Positions 1-5,395 of a stretch of 5,952 nucleotides of DNA are shown piece after piece. The stretch comes from Thiohalobacter sp. (GTDB lineage Bacteria > Pseudomonadota > Gammaproteobacteria > DSM-19610). The translations under genes and the position numbers were made by a program. The DNA lies in assembly GCA_027080445.1 (NCBI GenBank), contig JALWRY010000232.1:1-5952 (forward strand), written 5' to 3'. The notes beneath the pieces are model-generated. The model was not told the DNA's origin, did not search any database, and saw only the letters and a program-made list of their open reading frames with translations. Within the stretch, counting starts at the first letter, position 1, and each line of letters opens with the position of its first letter.

Positions 1-497
1 TCAGCATCGATCATACGGTGCCGCGTACAGGCTTCCGCCTGCATGAAACGGGTCCAGTCGATTACCTTAAAACCTGTGCGTTCGGGGTGTTCGGGTATGG
101 ACGCATCAGTGAGAATCACGCCCGCTAACGACGGGCAGCTTGCCAGTTCATCGCTGAGCAAACGGTAACGGTCGCTGGACGTTAGCAGCAGTCTGGCGCC
201 GCTATCGCGGAGGATGTGGCCGACCTGCTCGGCCTTCAGCAACGGGTTGACCGGTACGATGGCGCCGCCGGCCATTGAAGTGGCAAATATCGAGATAACC
301 GTTTCGGGTAATTTGGGCAGGTAGACTGCAACCCTGTCTCCGGGTTCGAGTCCTGCCTGGACCAGTCCGCAGCTGGCGGTTTCGATCGCGTTCAGCAGAT
401 CGGAATAGCTCAGCGACTGCCCCTTGTGGCGCAGCGCTTCACGGCCGGCGGCGCGTTGTGCGGAAAGAGTAATCAGGTCGTGCAGCAGGTCAGGCAT
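1..497 (-). CDS. Acyl-CoA ligase (AMP-forming), exosortase A-associated type, N-terminal part
   Basis: This is the N-terminal ~165 residues of an adenylate-forming acyl-CoA ligase/synthetase, which would activate a carboxylic acid with ATP; the remainder, including the ATP-binding signature and the C-terminal lid, lies beyond position 1. Seen directly: an open frame beginning MPDLLHDLITLSAQRAAGRE, then a GDRVAVYLPKLPETV segment (residues 53-67) and an AGGAIVPVNPLLKAEQVGHIL segment (76-96), the typical start of the AMP-binding domain (leading strand, then the 'G-A-x-x-V-P-V-N' turn). Members usually run a little over 500 residues. The match to the exosortase A-associated subfamily is from memory of that family's N-terminus and from the ATPase and HPr-rel-A genes nearby. 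The ATG at 495-497 is chosen; an in-frame ATG three codons earlier (504-506) is equally possible, and neither has a strong Shine-Dalgarno. It is transcribed divergently from the operon beginning at 829. The substrate cannot be inferred. Confidence 0.85.
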   Translation of the reverse strand, partial: MPDLLHDLITLSAQRAAGREALRHKGQSLSYSDLLNAIETASCGLVQAGLEPGDRVAVYLPKLPETVISIFATSMAGGAIVPVNPLLKAEQVGHILRDSGARLLLTSSDRYRLLSDELASCPSLAGVILTDASIPEHPERTGFKVIDWTRFMQAEACTRHRMIDA

Positions 498-616
498 CGG
501 ACACATTCATGACTGGGCAGGGTGGCTTGGGCATTTAGTTGTTTTTACGCTTGTATTTTTGGCCTATCCGTATCGCGTACATGGACTATCGGCATCGGCA
601 TCTTGAAAATTAGCCG

Positions 617-657
617 AAAAAATAATAGGTTTAAAAAAATTAAGCAAATTATTTTTT
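617..657. repeat. A/T-only 10-bp inverted repeat
   Basis: AAAAAATAAT at 617-626 is the exact reverse complement of ATTATTTTTT at 648-657, with a 21-nt spacer. The arms contain no G or C, so an RNA hairpin would be weak. It sits in the AT-rich core between divergent genes, where it could act as an UP-like element, a bent segment or a nucleoid-protein site. In so AT-rich a stretch a chance match is fairly likely. Confidence 0.35.
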
Positions 658-720
658 AGTTGCCCAGCTAAGAGTGTCGGAAAAGTTTACGGAAATAAAA
701 GGCGCTTCCCGTTCAAAATA

Positions 721-738
721 CTTCCACTTGTGTGGAAG
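721..738. promoter_or_regulatory. Perfect 18-bp palindrome, candidate operator
   Basis: CTTCCAC at 721-727 is followed by TTGT and then by GTGGAAG at 732-738, giving two perfect 7-bp arms around a 4-nt centre. It lies just upstream of the TATACT box at 745-750 and covers where a -35 element would fall, a usual position for an operator. The same sequence could also form a small hairpin in RNA, but it is not followed by a T run, so a terminator is unlikely. The regulator is unknown. Confidence 0.5.
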
Positions 739-750
739 AGTGACTATACT
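722..750 (+). promoter_or_regulatory. Putative sigma-70-type promoter of the 829-5302 operon
   Basis: TATACT at 745-750 matches five of six bases of the -10 consensus. At 17 bp upstream lies TTCCAC (722-727), a poor -35 that overlaps the palindrome, so the promoter may depend on an activator. Transcription would begin near 757, leaving roughly a 70-nt leader before the chosen start at 829. No sigma-54 type GG/GC pair with correct spacing was found nearby. Confidence 0.35.
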
Positions 751-828
751 GACTGTGAGTGATTTAAGGGCGGCTGAATGATTGCCCTCCAGCTCGATTT
801 CGGGGGATTCAGAACACAGGAAACGACA

Positions 829-1404
829 ATGGCAAACGAAACAGAAAACAGCACCGAATTAAAGAGTGACCGTTCGCAGCCAATGCAGACAACACGGCGT
901 AAATTCCTGGTCAAGGGCGTCGCCAGTGCGGCGCCGGTGATACTCACAGTCACCAGCCGTCCGGCAATGGGCGGTAATTTCTGCACACCGTCAGGATTCT
1001 TGTCTGGTAACCTGTCCAATCCGGATGATTCACGTTCCTGCAACGGCCTGAGTCCAGGCTACTGGAAAAACCATTTTCCGGATCGTTTCAAGCACACCCG
1101 GTTTTCCAGCCTGTTTGGTGGTGTCTGGGTGGATGGTTCCGGCGCCGCGTGGAACCCGGATGTGACGCTGAAAGAAGTGCTCCATTTCCGTGGCCACGAA
1201 GATCGCTACAAATTCGGTACGCATGCAGTAGCCACCTACCTGAATGCGGAATACAGGACGCGGCTGCATTACCCGATGGAAGTCGAAACCGTTGTGGACA
1301 TTGTACAACAGGTTCTGACGACAGGTGTGTACACGGACCCGTCAACGGGTTTGACCATGGATGCCATGGAAGTAAAAGATTTCTTCGAAGGCACCTACCA
1401 CTAG
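829..1404 (+). CDS. Twin-arginine signal protein with SPGYWKNH motif; possible HPr-rel-A substrate
   Basis: A 191-residue predicted exported protein of unknown function. Residues 1-22 are polar. They are followed by a twin-arginine motif TTRRKFLVKG (21-30), a hydrophobic stretch VASAAPVILTV (31-41) and a possible signal-peptidase site after AMG (46-48), indicating Tat export. The mature part has Cys52 and Cys71, which could form a disulfide, and then LSPGYWKNHFP (74-84), a motif I remember from small uncharacterised Tat-signal and surface proteins of environmental bacteria. The rest looks globular, with no membrane helix, no LPXTG and no PEP-CTERM tail. The start at 829 is chosen for AGGAAA (818-823) five bases upstream; an in-frame ATG at 778 with AAGGG (766-770) would add 17 residues and is a real alternative. 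It is the first gene of the run, 24 nt before the PqqD-like gene with no terminator between, which makes it the best candidate substrate of the cassette (inference). Confidence 0.8.
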   Translation: MANETENSTELKSDRSQPMQTTRRKFLVKGVASAAPVILTVTSRPAMGGNFCTPSGFLSGNLSNPDDSRSCNGLSPGYWKNHFPDRFKHTRFSSLFGGVWVDGSGAAWNPDVTLKEVLHFRGHEDRYKFGTHAVATYLNAEYRTRLHYPMEVETVVDIVQQVLTTGVYTDPSTGLTMDAMEVKDFFEGTYH

Positions 1405-1428
1405 ATCCACTGACAGCCTGTATCCCGC

Positions 1429-1716
1429 ATGCATGAAACGGTTTGGGGGCTTGCCGCGGGTGCCCGTTTGCACTGGCGCGAATGGGAGGGTGAAGTTGTA
1501 CTCTTCCATGAGAATTCAGCCAACATACACCAGCTAAGCCCTGTCGCGGTTACGGCGTTACGCCTGCTTATGGACGAACCTGCCACTAACGCGACACTGG
1601 TGCAAAAGACGGCGTCCTGTCTTGATATCGATGTTGACGCGCCCTTACAGGACGACATCGACCAGCTACTGTCCCAGCTCAGGCGGCTCGGGATCATTCA
1701 AGCCGTGCAACCGTGA
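1429..1716 (+). CDS. PqqD family peptide chaperone, HPr-rel-A system
   Basis: A 95-residue PqqD-like protein. PqqD-type domains (RiPP recognition elements) bind leader sequences of ribosomally made peptides and present them to modifying enzymes. Seen directly: a WREWEGEVVLFHENSANIHQL segment split around residues 16-36, which fits the beta-hairpin of PqqD (W-x-x-W/E, 'vvlf', 's-x-x-x-h-x-L'). It is followed by SPVAVTALRLL (37-47) and a helical C-terminus with a DDIDQLLSQLRRLGII pattern (74-90), the usual PqqD ending. Length fits the family (about 90 aa). The ATG at 1429 is the only usable start, because an in-frame stop lies 15 nt upstream (1411-1413); the Shine-Dalgarno is poor, so translation may depend on read-through from the gene before. 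The stop overlaps the next gene's GTG start (GTGA, 1713-1716). The HPr-rel-A assignment follows from the adjacent HprK-like kinase. Confidence 0.85.
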   Translation: MHETVWGLAAGARLHWREWEGEVVLFHENSANIHQLSPVAVTALRLLMDEPATNATLVQKTASCLDIDVDAPLQDDIDQLLSQLRRLGIIQAVQP

Positions 1717-2633
1717 TCGTTTCTGACCTGTCAACCGCCGGTGTCTCCCGGCGACTGGGGAAGGGGCAGTTGTTCCTGCGCACCGGCCCGTTCATTTCCC
1801 GCATTCAGACATCTATCGCTTCGATCCAGTCCGGGATCGCGCTGTTGTATGCCGGTTTTCCGGTCTATGACGATGCGCCCTTTGCCGATTTCCACGTAGC
1901 CCTGGAAAGGCCGCCTAATCTGAGGCGCTGGTTCAGGCCCCAGGTCACCTTCAAATTCGATGGGTGGGCGCCTTTCAAGCCGCTGCCGCTGAACCAGGCC
2001 TTTGCCATGTTTGAGTGGGGAATGAACTGGTGTGTGGTCAATCATGCCCACCGCTACCTGGTGCTGCATGCGGCCGTGGTGGAAAGGAACGGTTGCGCGA
2101 TGATCATGCCGGCGCCACCAGGTTCCGGTAAAAGTACGTTGTGCGCGGCACTGGTATCGAGCGGGTGGCGGCTGTTATCCGATGAGCTTGCGGTTATTTC
2201 ACTGGCGACTGCCGGGCTGGTGCCGCTTCCCCGGCCGGTGGGTCTGAAGAACCAGTCGATTCACGTAATCCATCAACGCTACCCGGATGCCACGATTGGC
2301 AAGGCGGCGCACGATACAACAAAGGGCACCGTGGCCCACATGCAGCCGCCGGCAGAAAGTATCGCGCGGCAGCAGGAAGAAGCAAGACCGGCCTGGGTCC
2401 TGTTCCCGAAATATACGCCCGGGCACGCGCTGGAACTGCAGCGCTATTCGAAGGCGCAGTCCTTGCTGAAACTGGTCGAGAACGCCTTCAATTTTACCGT
2501 GCTCGGAAAGCAGGCGTTTGATTGCCTGGGCCAGGTCATCGACGATTCGGATTGTTTTACGCTGGAATATTCCAGCCTCGATGAGGCGGTTTCACAACTC
2601 AACGCACTGGAGATCCCCGCGCCGTGCGCGTAG
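1713..2633 (+). CDS. HprK-related kinase A
   Basis: A 306-residue cytoplasmic P-loop protein related to HPr Ser kinase/phosphorylase. Key features are LHAAVVERNG (118-127) upstream of the P-loop, Walker A APPGSGKST (134-142, with Lys140), and GWRLLSDELAVI (151-162), where Asp157/Glu158 correspond to the acidic pair after the P-loop in HprK. The C-terminal half (220-300) is the expected capping region. HprK uses ATP to phosphorylate a Ser on HPr; relatives in lasso-peptide clusters phosphorylate the peptide, so a Ser or Thr of the co-encoded partner is a likely target (inference). About 110 residues precede the kinase fold, with an aromatic and proline-rich GWAPFKPLPLNQAFAMFEWG segment (84-103). 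The start is GTG in a 4-bp overlap with the PqqD-like gene, suggesting coupled translation; the 3' end overlaps the next gene by 10 bp. The kinase fold is clear; the target is not. Confidence 0.85.
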   Translation: MIVSDLSTAGVSRRLGKGQLFLRTGPFISRIQTSIASIQSGIALLYAGFPVYDDAPFADFHVALERPPNLRRWFRPQVTFKFDGWAPFKPLPLNQAFAMFEWGMNWCVVNHAHRYLVLHAAVVERNGCAMIMPAPPGSGKSTLCAALVSSGWRLLSDELAVISLATAGLVPLPRPVGLKNQSIHVIHQRYPDATIGKAAHDTTKGTVAHMQPPAESIARQQEEARPAWVLFPKYTPGHALELQRYSKAQSLLKLVENAFNFTVLGKQAFDCLGQVIDDSDCFTLEYSSLDEAVSQLNALEIPAPCA

Positions 2634-3706
2634 AAAAGCCACTGGTGGTGCAGGTCGTCAATAACATCGACCTGCTGTTTTCACTGAACCTTGCACAATG
2701 GGACCTGTTTATCCGCCAGGCGCGGCGGGCGAATTTGTTGTCACGTTTCAGTGTCACCCTGCGGGACCAGGGCCGCCTGGACCAGGTGCCAGAGCAGGTG
2801 CGCACGCACCTGGAATCGGAATGTCACCTGGCGGACCAGCAGAAGCGGGTGATCGAGTGGGAGATCGGGCGGATCCGTGAGGCGCTGGATACGGTGGATT
2901 TGCCGGTAATCTTCCTCAAGGGCGCAGCCTATGTCGCGGCTGATCTACCGGCCGCCACCGGCCGGCGTTTCTCCGATGTCGATATCCTGGTGCCAAAGTC
3001 CAGGATCCGGGAAGCCGAACAGGCGTTATTCCTGCATGGCTGGTTTGCCGAGAAGCTGGACCCCTATGACCAGCAATACTACCGGACCTGGATGCACGAG
3101 ATCCCGCCCCTCCGGCATGCGCAACGCCGAACCGTCATCGATGTTCACCATGCGATTGTGCCGGAGACCATGCGCCTGCACCCGGACCCTGAAAAACTGA
3201 TTGCAGACACCTATGCTACAGGCGATGACGAACGCCTGAGGGTGCTGGCGCCCGCTGACATGGTATTGCACAGCGCGGCCCACCTGTTCCTGGACGGGGA
3301 GTACCAGAATGCGTTGAGGGACCTGGTGGACCTGGACCAGTTGCTGCGGCATTTTTCCGTACAGGAAGGCTTCTGGGATGCGTTGTACCGTCGTTCCGTT
3401 GAGCTGGAACTGAGCAGGCCGCTTTATTATACCGTTTGTTATTTGGTCAAGCTGCTGGAAACCCCGGTTCCGGCATCGCTGCGGGAAAAACTGCAGCTGG
3501 ACGCACCGGGTGGATTTGCTGGTTTTCTGATGGAAAAACTCTTTGACGAGGCTGTTACTATTCATCATCCAAGTTGTTCCGGACGCTTCTCGGGAATTGC
3601 GCGTTGGGTACTGTATGTCCGTGGGCATTACCTGCGTATGCCGCTTTACCTGCTGGTGCCGCACCTGTTAAGAAAAGCCTTTATGGGTAACCCGGAGACT
3701 GCGTAA
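2624..3706 (+). CDS. Nucleotidyltransferase family protein (NTP_transf_5-like)
   Basis: A 360-residue protein with the pattern of the uncharacterised nucleotidyltransferase family (Pfam NTP_transf_5, recalled). Visible signature: VIFLKGAAY (95-103), then GRRFSDVDILV (113-123) with Asp118 and Asp120 as the metal-binding D-x-D pair, and VIDVHHAIV (171-179) with Asp173 as the likely third carboxylate. Further on are HSAAHLF (216-222) and DLVDLDQLL (233-241), His/Asp-rich helices usual in this family. The hydrophobic, Tyr-rich tail (330-350) looks amphipathic rather than a clean membrane helix. Homologues next to HprK-like kinases in lasso clusters modify the phosphorylated peptide; by analogy this enzyme may transfer a nucleotide or sugar to the product of the kinase before it (inference). 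The start is GTG at 2624, overlapping the kinase stop by 10 bp. The fold is well supported, the reaction unknown. Confidence 0.8.
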   Translation: MRVEKPLVVQVVNNIDLLFSLNLAQWDLFIRQARRANLLSRFSVTLRDQGRLDQVPEQVRTHLESECHLADQQKRVIEWEIGRIREALDTVDLPVIFLKGAAYVAADLPAATGRRFSDVDILVPKSRIREAEQALFLHGWFAEKLDPYDQQYYRTWMHEIPPLRHAQRRTVIDVHHAIVPETMRLHPDPEKLIADTYATGDDERLRVLAPADMVLHSAAHLFLDGEYQNALRDLVDLDQLLRHFSVQEGFWDALYRRSVELELSRPLYYTVCYLVKLLETPVPASLREKLQLDAPGGFAGFLMEKLFDEAVTIHHPSCSGRFSGIARWVLYVRGHYLRMPLYLLVPHLLRKAFMGNPETA

Positions 3707-3726
3707 CCGTGCTGATCATTGTCAAC

Positions 3727-3732
3727 AGGAGG
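3727..3732 (+). promoter_or_regulatory. Strong Shine-Dalgarno AGGAGG
   Basis: A perfect AGGAGG lies eight bases before the ATG at 3741. It decides between that start and a nearby ATG at 3736 in another frame, which would be too close. It is the best ribosome-binding site in the run, suggesting that the small membrane protein after it is made independently of coupling and perhaps in higher amounts than its neighbours. Confidence 0.75.
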
Positions 3733-3740
3733 GGTATGTC

Positions 3741-3953
3741 ATGACGAGGCTGTTTTCCTATGTGGCGAATATACTGGGGGTGGCCGGTATGGGACTGGGG
3801 CTGCTTGCCGGTATCGGGCGCCTCACAGGCGCTTACACGATGTTTGGTTTTCAGAGCGTATCGATATTTGTGGCGGGCGTTGCATTAATTGTTACGGCCT
3901 GCTTTTTTAAACTCCAGCAACTGGGGTATTTACTGGAGGGCCGCAAGGGATAG
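3741..3953 (+). CDS. Small two-helix membrane protein of unknown function
   Basis: A 70-residue protein I do not recognise. It has two hydrophobic segments, roughly residues 8-26 (glycine-rich, VANILGVAGMGLGLLAGIG) and 37-57 (FQSVSIFVAGVALIVTACFF), separated by a short RLTGAYTMFG turn. Both ends are basic (R3; R68, K69), so both termini probably face the cytoplasm. It starts at ATG 3741 behind a perfect AGGAGG. It lies 34 nt after the nucleotidyltransferase and 29 nt before the ATPase, same strand, so it is very likely co-transcribed. Possible roles are a small subunit or anchor for the ATPase or the modifying enzymes; nothing in the sequence decides this. Another open frame through the same DNA lacks the hydrophobic pattern and such an RBS. 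Confidence 0.75.
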   Translation: MTRLFSYVANILGVAGMGLGLLAGIGRLTGAYTMFGFQSVSIFVAGVALIVTACFFKLQQLGYLLEGRKG

Positions 3954-3982
3954 TCCGGCAGGCGCCAGGGCGGTGACAGTAC

Positions 3983-5302
3983 ATGGTCGATTTATATGAA
4001 AGCTTTTATGATCTGCGGTGCGATCCGTTTCGGCTGAGTGCGGATCATACTTTTGCCTATTCGCATAAAAGCTACAGGACAGCGCTCAGTTACCTGAAAT
4101 TTGCGGCCTACCGCGAAGAAGGCTTTGTCATGATTACCGGCAAGCCGGGCACGGGGAAAACGACGCTGATTTCTGAAATCCTGTCCGGACTGAATCCCGA
4201 CAAGGTCGTTACCGCGTCGCTGGTGACGACCCAGCTGGAATCACATGACCTGCTTCATATGGTGGCTTCGTCATTCGGGCTGGAGCATGCCGATGCCAGT
4301 AAATCCACCTTGCTGTTGCGTATTGAAGCTTTCCTGAGACAAAACCACGATGCAGGGCGCAGGGTCATACTCCTTGTCGATGAGGCACAGGGATTGACGC
4401 TGGATGCCATCGAGGAACTGCGTCAGCTATCCAACCTGGTGGTGGACGGCGTACCCATACTGCAGACCTTCCTGATCGGGCAGGACGAGTTAAGAGACCT
4501 GGTGCGATCACCGCAACTCGACCAGCTACGGCAGCGCATTGTCGCCTCTTCGCACCTCGAGCCTTTAACCGAAGAAGAAGTTTTCGCCTATGTTCGTCAC
4601 CGCTTGCTGGTGGCGGGCTGGAATGATGACCCGCAGATTGCCAATGCCGTGGTAAAGCTGGTACACCACTACAGTAACGGGATACCCAGGAAAATAAATC
4701 TCATTTTCGGGCGCTTGCTGCTGCACGGGTTTACCGAAGGCAAGCACATATTGATGCGCGAGGACATGGAAGCCGTCATCCGGGAACTTGAAAAGGAACT
4801 GCTGATTTTCGATACCGAGACTGCGCCGAGTGATGTGTATGGCCCGGAAGCCTGTACCGGTTTCCTGGAAGCGGAGACTGAGGTGGCGGTTCAGGAAACG
4901 ACAGAAGAAACGGATATCCCTGATCACGAGGTCAATGGTGACCCTGCAGGCGATGAGGTTTCCCCTATCGATGCTGTTCCTGAAGACAATGGTCTGGACG
5001 TCAGGGTCGATCCGCCACCTGATACCGATGATGAAGTGACTGCGCAGGAGGAATTGCCTGTCGTTCCCCGGCGGAAGTTCAACTACCTGGCGGCGTTTAT
5101 GTTGTTGCTGTTGCTGGTTTTGTCGCTGGCAGGGCTGGAACGACAACGCCTTGTCCGGTTTTTCTATGCCCATCCGCCTGCTGGCGTAACCCGTTCGCCA
5201 GCGGGGACGGGTAGTGATATCCCTGTTCCGCCATCCGGTGGGATCGGGATTTCGCCGAAAAGTGGATTGATTCACCGCGACAGCGGGCAGCCGGCCGATT
5301 AA
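3983..5302 (+). CDS. ExeA/GspA-like AAA ATPase, XrtA-locus type, membrane anchored
   Basis: A 439-residue AAA+ ATPase of the GspA/ExeA group, closest by eye to the ATPase that accompanies exosortase A loci. The order is: N-terminal YESFYDLRCDPFRLSAD (5-21), typical of the family; Walker A GKPGTGKTT (53-61); Walker B VILLVDEAQ (128-136); QTFLIGQDEL (161-170); QLRQRIVAS (181-189), carrying the likely arginine finger; and sensor-2 GIPRKIN (233-239). Residues 278-362 are a strongly acidic, low-complexity linker with about 25 Asp/Glu. A basic RRK and one hydrophobic helix (about 366-385) follow, then a Pro/Gly/Ser-rich tail of about 50 residues. Positive-inside logic puts the ATPase in the cytoplasm and the tail in the periplasm. 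GspA proteins carry a peptidoglycan-binding domain after the helix; none is seen here. A GGTGA (3972-3976) serves as RBS for the ATG. Probable role: energising assembly or export in the exopolysaccharide/exosortase system (inference). Confidence 0.8.
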   Translation: MVDLYESFYDLRCDPFRLSADHTFAYSHKSYRTALSYLKFAAYREEGFVMITGKPGTGKTTLISEILSGLNPDKVVTASLVTTQLESHDLLHMVASSFGLEHADASKSTLLLRIEAFLRQNHDAGRRVILLVDEAQGLTLDAIEELRQLSNLVVDGVPILQTFLIGQDELRDLVRSPQLDQLRQRIVASSHLEPLTEEEVFAYVRHRLLVAGWNDDPQIANAVVKLVHHYSNGIPRKINLIFGRLLLHGFTEGKHILMREDMEAVIRELEKELLIFDTETAPSDVYGPEACTGFLEAETEVAVQETTEETDIPDHEVNGDPAGDEVSPIDAVPEDNGLDVRVDPPPDTDDEVTAQEELPVVPRRKFNYLAAFMLLLLLVLSLAGLERQRLVRFFYAHPPAGVTRSPAGTGSDIPVPPSGGIGISPKSGLIHRDSGQPAD

Positions 5303-5303
5303 C

Positions 5304-5316
5304 CCCCGAACCGGGG
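5304..5316 (+). terminator. Weak GC hairpin after the ATPase gene
   Basis: CCCCG (5304-5308), loop AAC, CGGGG (5312-5316) forms a perfect 5-bp stem just after the ATPase stop codon (TAA, 5300-5302). No T run follows, so it is not a standard intrinsic terminator; it may pause polymerase, protect the 3' end, or be chance. Confidence 0.25.
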
Positions 5317-5341
5317 TGGAATCTACCTGAATGGTGGACGG

Positions 5342-5368
5342 GTTCGTATAATGCCGCCTCATACGAAC
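5342..5368. promoter_or_regulatory. 8-bp inverted repeat embracing a consensus -10 box
   Basis: GTTCGTAT (5342-5349) and ATACGAAC (5361-5368) are perfect inverted repeats with an 11-nt spacer. TATAAT at 5347-5352 is a consensus -10 that overlaps the left arm, so the right arm would cover or follow the transcription start. Upstream there is no good -35 at 16-18 bp (TACCTG or ACCTGA). The arrangement suits either an operator or a hairpin at the 5' end of the message. It would drive the gene starting at 5396. Confidence 0.45.
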
Positions 5369-5395
5369 AGTCCGGAAAGCGTATTGGAAAATATT

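Larger units (their letters stand above)
498..828. other. Divergent intergenic regulatory region
   Basis: About 330 bases without a convincing gene separate the leftward ligase from the rightward operon. The part from about 600 to 660 is very AT-rich, unlike the coding DNA on both sides. It contains a 10-bp A/T-only inverted repeat, a TATTAT box on the minus strand (627 to 622) that could be the ligase -10, a TGTCGG-N5-TTTAC element (675-690), a perfect 18-bp palindrome (721-738) and a TATACT box (745-750). The only open frames here are short and lack protein-like composition. I read it as the control region for two divergent transcription units; the individual sites are not proven. Confidence 0.6.

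Noticed and set aside
424..606. A 60-codon plus-strand open frame at the ligase start
   Set aside because: It mostly overlaps the ligase N-terminus on the other strand, has an Arg/Cys/Ser-rich N-terminal half typical of a shadow frame, and has no RBS.
660..780. Sigma-54 promoter, as used for some PEP-CTERM regulon genes
   Set aside because: No TGGCA-N7-TTGC-like GG/GC pair with the right spacing could be found upstream of the operon.
744..1043. A 99-codon minus-strand open frame over the Tat-protein start
   Set aside because: It is antisense to a gene with a good Tat signal and RBS, and has no recognisable feature of its own.
1330..1404. PEP-CTERM or other sorting tail at the end of the Tat protein
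   Set aside because: The C-terminus ends EVKDFFEGTYH, with no PEP motif, hydrophobic helix or Arg cluster.
1405..1428. A terminator or hidden short precursor-peptide gene between the Tat protein and the PqqD-like gene
   Set aside because: The gap is only 24 nt, with no hairpin and no room for a peptide gene.
3026..3664. A long minus-strand open frame opposite the nucleotidyltransferase gene
   Set aside because: It lies wholly antisense to a gene with clear motifs, is rich in Gln, Arg and Val as expected for the complement of GC-rich coding DNA, and shows no family signature.
4565..5362. A 265-codon minus-strand open frame opposite the ATPase gene
   Set aside because: It is antisense to the AAA domain and linker. 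The Gln run comes from the complement of the Leu-rich membrane helix, and there is no domain pattern.
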